A stretch of 7,090 bases of DNA from Neptuniibacter sp. (GTDB lineage: Bacteria > Pseudomonadota > Gammaproteobacteria > Pseudomonadales > Balneatricaceae): contig JASBRM010000103.1 of the NCBI GenBank assembly GCA_030149405.1, positions 1 through 7,090 on the forward strand, read 5' to 3'. The notes under the pieces were generated by a model. The model ran no database searches, was not told where the DNA came from, and was given only the letters and a program-made list of their open reading frames with translations. This document shows positions 1 to 6,595 of the stretch, one piece after another (position 1 is the first letter of the stretch; the number at the start of each line of letters is the position of its first letter). Made by a program: the position numbers and the translations under genes.

Positions 1-1
1 G

Positions 2-112
2 GAATATCTGGAGTTGTCTAAGTGCCATAATTTTCAGGGCTATCTATTTGGCAAACCTCAACCGATCAGTGAGTTTACCGAAAACTACCTTTCTTCTTCT
101 GCCTGCGCCTGA
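2..112 (+). CDS. EAL-domain protein, C-terminal end (partial)
   Basis: This open frame enters from the left edge and ends at a TGA at 110-112, giving the last 36 residues of a protein. The readable part contains QGYLFGKPQPISEF. This is the typical end of an EAL domain, where the QGY-F-KP-P-EF signature follows the last beta strand of the barrel. EAL domains hydrolyse cyclic-di-GMP in the cytoplasm or at the inner membrane and usually favour motility over biofilm. Catalytic residues, and any GGDEF, PAS or membrane parts, lie outside the window, so activity cannot be judged. The residues after the signature (TENYLSSSACA) are a short tail with no further domain. The gene converges on the DUF5610-like gene and shares the terminator region with it. 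Confidence 0.8.
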   Translation, partial: EYLELSKCHNFQGYLFGKPQPISEFTENYLSSSACA

Positions 113-139
113 TTAAAACCTCTTAAGTTTTCTTTAAGC

Positions 140-169
140 AAAAAAAAACCGGCCTTTGAGGCCGGTTTT
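140..169. terminator. Intrinsic terminator between convergent genes, strongest on the - strand
   Basis: Arms AAAACCGGCC (145-154) and GGCCGGTTTT (160-169) pair perfectly around a 5-base loop, TTTGA. Read on the - strand, the stem is followed by a run of nine T (the A run at 140-148), which makes a classic strong terminator for the DUF5610-like gene. Read on the + strand, only the four T of the stem follow it, so it may also stop the EAL gene but less efficiently. Confidence 0.9.
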
Positions 170-177
170 AAGTACTC

Positions 178-210
178 GCAGATGATTAAGAAGGGGGGTT
201 AATCATCTGC
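178..210. repeat. Perfect 12-base inverted repeat spanning a stop codon
   Basis: GCAGATGATTAA (178-189) and TTAATCATCTGC (199-210) are exact reverse complements, separated by nine bases (GAAGGGGGG). The right arm encodes the last codons and TAA stop of the DUF5610-like gene on the - strand. Its transcript would therefore fold its own stop codon into a hairpin with a C-rich loop, followed within about ten bases by the terminator hairpin. The function is unknown: it may protect the mRNA 3' end, or be a protein-binding site or a by-product of local duplication. Confidence 0.75.
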
Positions 211-1362
211 GTCGTCCTGATCAAACTGGGGGGCGGAGTCTGTTAAAAATCTAATGTTGTCCTCCAGTTTGTTTCGGGAGTCATCATCAGAATCTTTATA
301 ACGAACGTCCTGACGAATCAGATTAGCCAGCATGTCTTCGCCAAATGATCCAATTCCTTCAAAACGCTCTAATGAATGGTGACCCATGAAACGGTCCATA
401 TTATTCATTAGCTGTCCAAGGTGACGACCATTGTTACCCAGCGGGTTATCCAGTTGCTGAACTTCCTGGTATGCAACCACAGCTGAGTAGCTAACTGACT
501 GGCTCATATTTACATTCAAGTTCATCAATTGGGATTTGTCCATTTCTAATTCAGCTGCTTGTTCAAAAGCATCTTGAACATCACCACTGAAAAAGTCATC
601 AGCGATCAAGTTAATGTCCTGAACCAGTGTCTGGAGTGCTTCCAGCTCCTCTTCATTCAGGTCGCCTTTAACACTGAATTGGTAGTTGCTGCTGTCCGTA
701 CGATCAACACCAAAAGAGATCGCTGAGGCATCATCGTCGCTGTAGTAGCCAAGAGAGGTTGTCTCTGTCGCTGAACTATCAAACTTGATGGTGACTTTAT
801 CGCCTTCTTTGGTCATTACGTTAAGCGAGAACGATTCAGACTTCGAGTATCGCTCCGCAGCTGAGAGGGAGACCTGTCTGGACGGCGCTGTTTCTACACT
901 ACCAGGCGCAAGGCCAGCCAGCGCTTCGAACGTCAGGTCTTGGGTTTGCTCGATTGTTGCAGCGGTTTCATCATTCAGCATACCCAGTTCATCAAGAATC
1001 TCGGTTGCTTCTTCAAAACCTCTTTCAACCCCGGCAACAGCTGCATCATACATCTGCAAAAGTCTTTCTTCTGATGCGCCACGGGCTCTGGCATTTTCCA
1101 GACCCTGGGCAACAAAATCAGCAATTCTTGATGCAACTTTTTCGGGAGAGTAATCACTGGCATCCATATCTTTCATTTCTGAAAGACTCATACCAGGAAT
1201 ATTTTCTGCTAATTTGGCTACTAACTTATCTGCCGCAGATGCTGATTTACCGCTGGTATCTTTGCCGTCCGCAAAACCACCACTCACCAAGGTTTCCTGG
1301 CGAATGTAGCTGTATGCTTCCTGGCTGCTGTATATAACCTGCACGGTGTCCTCCACAGACAA
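199..1362 (-). CDS. DUF5610-like acidic cytoplasmic protein of unknown function
   Basis: The frame encodes up to 387 residues from a TTG codon. I see no signal peptide and no membrane segment, so a soluble cytoplasmic protein is likely. Residues about 40-150 are helical and include YSPEKVASRIADFVAQGLE (71-89), ARARGASEERL and a run ending in EILDELGML. This resembles the DUF5610 family of gammaproteobacteria, assigned from memory of the family pattern and not by a search. Residues about 175-235 look beta-rich (SFSLNVMTKEGDKVTIKF, then YQFSVKGDL). Residues 235-275 form a helical stretch with LVQDINLIADDFFSGD. The C-terminal 110 residues are Asn/Met/Gln-rich and end in an acidic tail (DQDDADD). 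No catalytic motif is recognisable. A sigma-28-like promoter lies just upstream, and an EAL gene converges from the other side, so a motility or signalling role is possible but inferred. The start is uncertain: a GTG at codon 7 has a better ribosome binding site. Confidence 0.75.
   Translation of the reverse strand: MSVEDTVQVIYSSQEAYSYIRQETLVSGGFADGKDTSGKSASAADKLVAKLAENIPGMSLSEMKDMDASDYSPEKVASRIADFVAQGLENARARGASEERLLQMYDAAVAGVERGFEEATEILDELGMLNDETAATIEQTQDLTFEALAGLAPGSVETAPSRQVSLSAAERYSKSESFSLNVMTKEGDKVTIKFDSSATETTSLGYYSDDDASAISFGVDRTDSSNYQFSVKGDLNEEELEALQTLVQDINLIADDFFSGDVQDAFEQAAELEMDKSQLMNLNVNMSQSVSYSAVVAYQEVQQLDNPLGNNGRHLGQLMNNMDRFMGHHSLERFEGIGSFGEDMLANLIRQDVRYKDSDDDSRNKLEDNIRFLTDSAPQFDQDDADD
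1342..1354 (-). promoter_or_regulatory. Shine-Dalgarno GGAGGA and alternative GTG start of the DUF5610-like gene
   Basis: On the - strand, GGAGGA (1354-1349) sits four bases before a GTG at 1344-1342, which is codon 7 of the longer frame. The upstream TTG at 1362-1360 has only AGAGGA about 13 bases ahead. That motif also falls at the expected transcription start of the predicted sigma-28 promoter, so it may be barely present in the mRNA. The shorter product would be 381 residues, beginning with VQVIYSSQEAYSYI, where the initiating GTG would be read as Met. Confidence 0.5.
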
Positions 1363-1383
1363 TTTATTTCTAACGTCCTCTTT

Positions 1384-1410
1384 TTATCGCCCGTATTGGT
1401 TATTTCTTTA
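1384..1410 (-). promoter_or_regulatory. Candidate sigma-28 (FliA) promoter for the DUF5610-like gene
   Basis: On the - strand the sequence reads TAAAGAAA (1410-1403), then exactly 11 bases, then GGCGATAA (1391-1384). The enterobacterial FliA consensus is TAAAGTTT-N11-GCCGATAA, so the match is 6/8 and 7/8 with ideal spacing. Transcription would start near 1377, about 15 bases before the TTG or 33 before the GTG start. The rest of the 1363-1554 gap is AT-rich; I see no clear terminator for the upstream antiporter gene and no convincing sigma-70 promoter in it. Confidence 0.6.
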
Positions 1411-1554
1411 CCAGCTTTTTTAAGATTATGAGCCTATTTCAACTTAAATCTTTTAGTTGTTTTAGTAGGTAATTATTTTTCAATAAGTTAGCTCAACTTG
1501 CTAATTTAAATTGCATGGTTTTGATTGAGGAATAGTACAGAAAATAACCTGAAA

Positions 1555-3537
1555 TCATTTTCCAGAAGTGAGAATTGTCTCACCAATATCGATTTTATCA
1601 GTAGGACCTTTAAGGATGACGATGTCGCCATCAAGCAAAGTGGTATCGGAATTGGGCTCATGTATGGATTGGTCATGTCTGCGGATCATCGCTACTTCCA
1701 TTTCATACTTAGACAAAGGAAGTTCGCTGAGCATGTGGCCACAGGCATAGCTGGTTTCATTGAGTGGAACAGGGTGCAGGACTTCTTTTATCCGACCACT
1801 GGCATCAACCTTATCTGAATGCTGGCCGTGATAGTAACCGTGCAGCATGCTGTAGCGTTCTGCACGGACCTGATTAATCTTTTTCTCGATCTCCTGATGT
1901 GAGACTCCCAACATGGATAAAACGTGAGAGACGAGCATCAGGCTGCCCTCCAGAGATTCAGGGATTACCTCTGCAGCGCCCGCTTGTTGGAACAGTTCCA
2001 GAGAGGAATCATCCCGTGTTCTGACCAAAATAGGCAGTTCAGGAAAGGTATTTTTCAGATGTTTTAGTGCGTTCAGCGAGCTATCAACATTCGGATAACT
2101 CAGAATAAGCATTTTTGCGCGAGCGCCGCCCAGAGCAGAAATTACATCAGCCCGTTTAGCATCACCAAAACAGATGTTTTCACCCGCTGTGGAGGCTTCC
2201 ATCACTCGTACGGGGTCGTTATCCAGAACAATGTAGGGAATGTTCATGGGTTCCAGAAAACGGGTAATAATCTGGCCAACACGGCCAAAACCACAAATGA
2301 TGACGTGTTTGTTCAGCGACTGGCTGGCGACCTCTAAAGCTTCTGGTAAAAGAGCATCGGTTTGTTGCTCTGATGTTTTATGCAGCCAACGGCTGAGGCG
2401 GTCTGTATGGTTCATCAGAATTGGGGTAATGATCATGCTGGTGATGATGGTTGTTACAGCGATGGCGTTTACATCGGGTGCTATCAATTGATTACCCAAA
2501 GCCAGTGCCAAAAGGGCAAAGCCAAATTCTCCGCCCTGACTAAGGCTGAGGCCGGCACGGAGAGAGTTAGCCGGGTCTTTATGTAGCAGGGTACCTAATA
2601 CAGAGATAAGCAGGGTTTTAATCACAATCAACAGGACCGTGAAGATCACCACCCAGTACCAGTTTTCGATAAGGGAGTGCAGGTCTAACTGCATCCCAAC
2701 GGAAACAAAGAAGAGTCCCAATAAGACGTCGCGGAAGGGGCGGATATCCGCTTCTAGTTGATAGCGGTAATGGCTTTCTCCCAGCATCATGCCAGCAAGG
2801 AAGCCACCTAATGCCATTGAAAGGCCCGCGGCATGTGTTAACCATGCTGCAAGAAGTGCTGCAACCAGCGTGGTTAAGACGAAAACTTCACTGGAACCGC
2901 TGTTTGCGGATTCATGAAACAGCATCGGCATGATGATGCGACCAACCAACAGCAGAATGATCAGAAGTGTGGCGCCCTCAAGAAGCATTAACGCCACTTC
3001 AGCAGAATTAATTTCCTGATTTTGACCGCCCAGAGCTGGAATCAGAATCAAAAAGAATACGGCAGCCAGATCCTGAAAGATTAACGTTCCAACTGAGAGT
3101 TGACCGTGGGGGGTATCCAGTTCGTTTCTCTGAATCAGCTCTTTACTGACGATTGCAGTCGAGGAGAGTGACAGCGCTCCAGCGATCACCAACGCTGTGG
3201 TCCAGGTTTGATCGAGTAACAGGCAGATACCAATCAGAATTAAAGAGGTGAATGTGACTTGTAGAGTACCCAGCCCGAACACCGCTTTACGCATGGCAAA
3301 CATGCGTGAGACCGAAAACTCCAGCCCCAGCATGAATAACAGGAATACAACGCCTAGTTCACTTAAAAGCCCAATGCTGTGGCTATCTTCTACCAAGCCA
3401 AAGCTATAAGGACCCAGCAACGCACCGACACTGAGGTATGCAAGCAGTGGCGGCAGGTTTATGCGCCGGAACAGGGTTATAGCAATCACGGCAAAACAAA
3501 GTATCGCCAGAAACTGCTCAAAGAAACCCAGTGTCAT
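1555..3537 (-). CDS. CPA2-family K+(Na+)/H+ antiporter, Kef-type, with RCK_N and RCK_C domains
   Basis: This 660-residue inner-membrane protein has about a dozen hydrophobic segments in residues 1-380, forming a sodium/proton exchanger domain of the CPA2 type. It should exchange monovalent cations, most likely K+, for protons and so adjust cytoplasmic pH and K+. The family signatures FLLFMLGLEFS (65-75), STAIVSKEL and FQDLAAV (154-160) are present. D156 is in the place of the KefC ion-binding aspartate. The segment LEADIRPFRDVLLGLFFVSVGM (261-282) matches the KefB/KefC regulatory loop, with E262 and D264. Residues 410-545 are an RCK_N/TrkA-N Rossmann domain with GFGRVG (416-421) and D439 at the end of strand two, for binding a nucleotide. 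Residues about 575-657 look like an RCK_C/TrkA-C domain, which E. coli KefC lacks. No KefF/KefG-like partner is in the window, so glutathione gating should not be assumed. The ATG has AAGGA nine bases upstream. The gene follows yaiL by 29 bases, probably in one operon. Confidence 0.9.
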   Translation of the reverse strand: MTLGFFEQFLAILCFAVIAITLFRRINLPPLLAYLSVGALLGPYSFGLVEDSHSIGLLSELGVVFLLFMLGLEFSVSRMFAMRKAVFGLGTLQVTFTSLILIGICLLLDQTWTTALVIAGALSLSSTAIVSKELIQRNELDTPHGQLSVGTLIFQDLAAVFFLILIPALGGQNQEINSAEVALMLLEGATLLIILLLVGRIIMPMLFHESANSGSSEVFVLTTLVAALLAAWLTHAAGLSMALGGFLAGMMLGESHYRYQLEADIRPFRDVLLGLFFVSVGMQLDLHSLIENWYWVVIFTVLLIVIKTLLISVLGTLLHKDPANSLRAGLSLSQGGEFGFALLALALGNQLIAPDVNAIAVTTIITSMIITPILMNHTDRLSRWLHKTSEQQTDALLPEALEVASQSLNKHVIICGFGRVGQIITRFLEPMNIPYIVLDNDPVRVMEASTAGENICFGDAKRADVISALGGARAKMLILSYPNVDSSLNALKHLKNTFPELPILVRTRDDSSLELFQQAGAAEVIPESLEGSLMLVSHVLSMLGVSHQEIEKKINQVRAERYSMLHGYYHGQHSDKVDASGRIKEVLHPVPLNETSYACGHMLSELPLSKYEMEVAMIRRHDQSIHEPNSDTTLLDGDIVILKGPTDKIDIGETILTSGK

Positions 3538-3566
3538 CGGTTGTTATCCTTTTCAGTAGATGGGAT

Positions 3567-4124
3567 TTACCACATCAGATCATCAGGGATTTTGTAATCT
3601 GCATATGGGTCATCTTCATCCGGTTCCTCTTCAGGCTGGATGCGGATCACAAACTCCGGCAAACGCTGCTCTATCTTCTCTGCAAACTTGTCTGGAATAA
3701 GGTAAAACTTATCATCAAGGACTGCGATAGCCACTTGCCCGCGAATGAGCTGTCCCTGCAGTTCTTCTGTTACATACAGAGTTTTAACCTTTTTATCATA
3801 AGCAAAGTTATATGAGACTTCGGCATCTTCAGGAACTGACAGCTGCTGCTGAGAGATCATCTGACGGCACTGAGCCTCAATCTCTTTGTTGCGGCGTTCC
3901 TCTTCGAGTTTCTGATTTAACTCGCGATCACGCTGCTGTTTTTCCAAGCGTTGTTTTTCCAGTTCCTGTTGCTGAATTGCTTTCTCATCAACAACAGTCT
4001 GGCCTGATTTACGTGCCTTTTTAGCTTTTTTGTTCTTTTTACGTTTTTCAGTATCCGCCTGTTTTGCTTTCTTCTGATCAACCAGGCCGATATTCAGTAA
4101 TTGGTCTTTAAGTGAACCTGCCAT
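3567..4124 (-). CDS. yaiL: YaiL-like DUF2058 protein
   Basis: The product has 185 residues, close to the usual length of the DUF2058 family (E. coli YaiL). It begins MAGSLKDQLLNIGLVDQKKAK, typical of the family N-terminus. A very lysine-rich stretch follows (18-39) that could bind nucleic acid, then a long charged Gln/Glu/Arg helix likely to form a coiled coil (about 45-90). A small globular C-terminal part (99-162, with YNFAYDKKVKTLYV and FYLIPDKFAEKI) comes next. It ends in the acidic tail PDDLMW, also characteristic of the family. The family is sometimes annotated as a nucleoprotein or polynucleotide enzyme, but I know of no firm biochemical function. It has no signal peptide or membrane segment. 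The ATG is preceded by AAGAG about six bases upstream. It is the first gene of a probable operon with the downstream antiporter and is divergent from srkA. Confidence 0.88.
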   Translation of the reverse strand: MAGSLKDQLLNIGLVDQKKAKQADTEKRKKNKKAKKARKSGQTVVDEKAIQQQELEKQRLEKQQRDRELNQKLEEERRNKEIEAQCRQMISQQQLSVPEDAEVSYNFAYDKKVKTLYVTEELQGQLIRGQVAIAVLDDKFYLIPDKFAEKIEQRLPEFVIRIQPEEEPDEDDPYADYKIPDDLMW

Positions 4125-4159
4125 AACTTACTCTTAGTAACTAAACTGCTATTGGAAGC

Positions 4160-4168
4160 ACTATAACA
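4160..4168 (-). promoter_or_regulatory. Extended -10 promoter for the yaiL-antiporter operon
   Basis: On the - strand the sequence is TGTTATAGT: an extended -10 TG, one base, then TATAGT (5/6 to TATAAT) at 4165-4160. No good -35 lies 16-18 bases upstream, which is tolerable for an extended -10 promoter. The start would be near 4153, giving a leader of about 30 bases before the yaiL ATG. The same intergenic region must hold the srkA promoter. A weak extended -10 candidate there is TGGTATAGG (4221-4229, + strand). Confidence 0.5.
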
Positions 4169-4278
4169 AAATCTCTTTGATTTCAGATGCTAATACACAA
4201 AGTTTTTATGACTTGGGTTCTGGTATAGGGTAGGTTATGCAGTCTTTTGCGAAATCCATTGCTCTTTGCACCGTTTTT

Positions 4279-4282
4279 AGGA
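4279..4282 (+). promoter_or_regulatory. Ribosome binding site that fixes the srkA start
   Basis: AGGA lies six bases before the ATG at 4289. The open frame extends upstream to a TTG at 4247, but that codon has no Shine-Dalgarno, and the extra 14 residues (RNPLLFAPFLGIF) have no counterpart at the start of E. coli SrkA. The ATG gives 330 residues, against 328 in E. coli. Confidence 0.7.
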
Positions 4283-4288
4283 ATTTTT

Positions 4289-5281
4289 ATGTCTGGGTTT
4301 GACTCTGAACATCCATTTGAACGTCTAGATCCATCCTTTCTGATGGATGCTATAGAGACCAAAGGTTTTTGGTGTGATGGTCGTACCTTTCCGCTGAACA
4401 GTTATGAAAACCGCGTGTATCAAGTGGGCATTGAAGACAAAGAACCTCTGATTGCAAAGTTCTACCGTCCTGAACGCTGGAGTAGAGAACAGATTCTCGA
4501 AGAACATGAATTCTGTTTTGAGCTTGAAGAGCAAGAGCTGCCGGTAGTTACACCCATTCGGGATGAAAGCGGCGAGAGCCTGTTTGAGTATCAGGGTTTT
4601 ATGTTCTCCTTGTTTCCACGTAAGGGCGGACATGCACCGGAACTGGATAACCCGGATAACCTGTTTATCCTCGGTCGTTTGCTCGGTCGAATGCACAGCA
4701 TTGGTAGTGTTAAGGACTTTGAACACCGGCCAGAGATCAATAGCCAGAACTTTGGGCACGATAGCGCTGCGTTTATCAGTGAGCATTTTATTCCGATGGA
4801 GCTTAAAGCTGCTTATGACTCGCTCTGTCGAGATCTCCTGCAAGCGGTAGATGAAATACTGAATCGCACGGGTGATATTAAGAAAATCCGCGTTCACGGT
4901 GATTGCCACTCCGGTAATATGCTCTGGCGTGATGACGCTCCGCACTTTGTGGATTTTGACGATTCGAGAATGGCGCCTGCGATGCAGGATATCTGGATGC
5001 TGCTCTCGGGTGATCGACATGAGCAATTATCCCAGTTATCTGAGATCGTGGATGGTTACAACGAATTTTACGATTTTCAGAGCCGCGAACTGCAACTGAT
5101 TGAAGTGCTTAGAACTCTTCGCATTATGCATTACAGTGCCTGGTTAGCACGACGCTGGAATGACCCGGCTTTCCCGTATAGTTTCAGTTGGTTTAACACC
5201 ATGAAATACTGGAGCGAACATATTCTTGAACTGCGGGAGCAGATGGCGTTACTTCAGGAAGCCCCCCTGACTCTGATGTAA
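4289..5281 (+). CDS. srkA: Stress response kinase A (SrkA/YihE), Ser/Thr protein kinase
   Basis: This 330-residue cytoplasmic kinase of the aminoglycoside phosphotransferase/choline-kinase fold closely resembles E. coli SrkA (YihE), which is linked to the Cpx envelope-stress response and to limiting stress-induced cell death. The signature PLNSYENRVYQ (35-45) is nearly identical to E. coli. AKFYRPERW (56-64) supplies the ATP-binding lysine K57, and QILEEHEF (68-75) the pairing glutamate. HGDCHSGNMLW (203-213) is the catalytic loop, with D205 and N210, and VDFDD (221-225) carries the metal-binding aspartate D222. The C-terminal helices with WLARRWNDPAFP and LLQEAPLTL also match. All key residues are intact. 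In E. coli srkA sits upstream of dsbA; here it is followed after 46 bases by a DEAD-box helicase gene, so the partner differs. I saw no clear terminator in that gap, so co-transcription is possible. Confidence 0.93.
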   Translation: MSGFDSEHPFERLDPSFLMDAIETKGFWCDGRTFPLNSYENRVYQVGIEDKEPLIAKFYRPERWSREQILEEHEFCFELEEQELPVVTPIRDESGESLFEYQGFMFSLFPRKGGHAPELDNPDNLFILGRLLGRMHSIGSVKDFEHRPEINSQNFGHDSAAFISEHFIPMELKAAYDSLCRDLLQAVDEILNRTGDIKKIRVHGDCHSGNMLWRDDAPHFVDFDDSRMAPAMQDIWMLLSGDRHEQLSQLSEIVDGYNEFYDFQSRELQLIEVLRTLRIMHYSAWLARRWNDPAFPYSFSWFNTMKYWSEHILELREQMALLQEAPLTLM

Positions 5282-5327
5282 GTTAGTATAGGCAGAAACC
5301 TGTTCTCTATTTTGAATTGGACTACAT

Positions 5328-6554
5328 ATGTTCTCTGATATTGCACTTGATCCCCAGTTAGAAACTAATCTCAAAACGCTTGGTTTTACTGAGGCAACAG
5401 AAGTACAGCAACAAACAGTTCCATTGCTGTTAGAAGGCCAGGATCTGTTGGTGAGTGCACCTACTGGCAGCGGTAAAACGGCATCTTACTTAATTCCTAT
5501 AGTGCAGAGCCTTATCGGGCAAAAGTCCCCAACGCGACAGCCTCGCGCTTTGGCTTTGGTACCTGTGCGGGAGCTGGCGGAGCAGGTTCAGTCCCAGTTT
5601 GTCCGCTTAACTGAAAGTTTAGACCTTGAAGCTGTCTCTGTTGTGGGCGGTGAGGATTTTAAAGTTCAGGAAAGAAAACTGGCGGAAGCGGATCTGGTAA
5701 TTTCAACACCGGGGCGATTAATGCCTCATCTTGAGAATCGTTCGTTGGAACTGGATAGCCTCGACTTTTTAATTCTGGATGAAGCAGACCGGATGCTTGA
5801 AACCGGCTTTAAAGACAATCTGGACCAGATTATTGAGGCTTCACCGGACATTCGTCAAACCTTGCTGATATCTGCAACACTGCCTAGCGCTATTCGTAGT
5901 CTGGCCAAGAATATTCTGGTAGATGCGGAATGGATTAAAGTCGGTCAAACGCGTGAGGTGTCAGACGAAATTCAACAGTTTATTTTGCTCTCTGATGATC
6001 AATCTCACAAAGACAAACAGCTTTGTTGGTTACTGAAAAATGAGAGCTATAAGAAAGCCATAGTGTTTAGTAATAGCAAAACCCAGGCAAAACGTCTGGA
6101 TGGTTTCTTACGCTACCATAAGTTTAAAGCCGCTCTTTTGCATGGGGATGTACAACAGAAAGGCCGTTTTGCAACTGTTGAAGGTTTCCGCAAAGGGACC
6201 ACTAACGTGTTGGTGACAACGGATCTGGCATCCCGGGGATTAGATATTGCAGATGTGGATCTTGTGATCAATGTGGAAATGCCGCGCAAGGGCGATATCT
6301 ATCTTCATCGAATCGGACGCACCGGTCGAGCAGGCACAACGGGGCAAGCCATCTCTTTGATTGATCCGCCTGAATGGAACCTGATGTCCTCAATCGAACG
6401 TTACCTGAAAACACGCTTCCAACGGAAGTTCATAAAAGAGCTGGCGGGCCACTTCAAGGGCCCCAAAAAGGTTAAGGCCTCTGGTAAAGCCGCAACCACA
6501 AAGAAAAAGAAGAAAACGGCTGGGGCAAAGAAAAAAACTCCTAAAAAGCGTTAG
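5328..6554 (+). CDS. DEAD-box ATP-dependent RNA helicase (SrmB-like)
   Basis: The 408-residue protein contains the full two-domain helicase core: Q motif (GF 19-20, Q27), Walker A APTGSGKT (44-51), motif Ia PVREL (79-83), GG (107-108), TPGR (127-130), DEAD (151-154), SAT (182-184), IVFSNS (245-250), TTDLASRGLD (297-306) and HRIGRTGRAG (327-336). Such enzymes unwind short RNA duplexes or remodel ribonucleoproteins using ATP. The segment PRKGDIYLHRIGRTGRAG and the following IERYLKTRFQRKFIKEL recall SrmB, which acts in 50S ribosomal subunit assembly. RhlE-type or other paralogues cannot be excluded. Motif Ia has Val where Thr is usual (PTREL). Residues 373-408 form a lysine-rich, disordered tail, probably for RNA binding, encoded by A-rich DNA. 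The ATG at 5328 aligns with the family start and is preceded only by a weak TTGGA element. The gene lies between srkA and topB, all on the same strand. Confidence 0.92.
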   Translation: MFSDIALDPQLETNLKTLGFTEATEVQQQTVPLLLEGQDLLVSAPTGSGKTASYLIPIVQSLIGQKSPTRQPRALALVPVRELAEQVQSQFVRLTESLDLEAVSVVGGEDFKVQERKLAEADLVISTPGRLMPHLENRSLELDSLDFLILDEADRMLETGFKDNLDQIIEASPDIRQTLLISATLPSAIRSLAKNILVDAEWIKVGQTREVSDEIQQFILLSDDQSHKDKQLCWLLKNESYKKAIVFSNSKTQAKRLDGFLRYHKFKAALLHGDVQQKGRFATVEGFRKGTTNVLVTTDLASRGLDIADVDLVINVEMPRKGDIYLHRIGRTGRAGTTGQAISLIDPPEWNLMSSIERYLKTRFQRKFIKELAGHFKGPKKVKASGKAATTKKKKKTAGAKKKTPKKR

Positions 6555-6595
6555 GTTACAACTAAAGCGAACTTTTAATCGTGGGTTGTATGGGT

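Noticed and set aside
785..1337. Overlapping + strand open frames opposite the DUF5610-like gene
   Set aside because: They are antisense shadows with low-complexity Ser or His/Gln products and no ribosome binding site seen; the - strand frame is long and family-like.
1485..1499. AAGTT-AGCTC-AACTT hairpin after the antiporter gene as its terminator
   Set aside because: A five-pair AT-rich stem with no T tract on the - strand is too weak to call.
1525..1818. 97-residue + strand frame over the 3' end of the antiporter gene
   Set aside because: Most of it is antisense to the RCK_C coding region, and the product looks like no protein family.
4247..4288. TTG-initiated N-terminal extension of srkA
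   Set aside because: It has no Shine-Dalgarno and no counterpart in E. coli SrkA; the ATG at 4289 has AGGA at ideal distance.
4325..5026. 233-residue - strand open frame antisense to srkA
   Set aside because: It lies wholly inside a clear srkA gene with intact kinase motifs, and the product has no recognisable domain pattern.
6526..6542. A-rich stretch in the helicase tail as a programmed -1 frameshift site
   Set aside because: An AAAAAAC heptamer occurs, but the reading frame does not present it as A AAA AAC codons, and no downstream hairpin stands out.
6557..6590. TACAAC ... GTTGTA inverted repeat between the helicase gene and topB as a terminator
   Set aside because: The stem is only six AT-rich pairs around a 22-base loop with no T run, so it is not a credible terminator.
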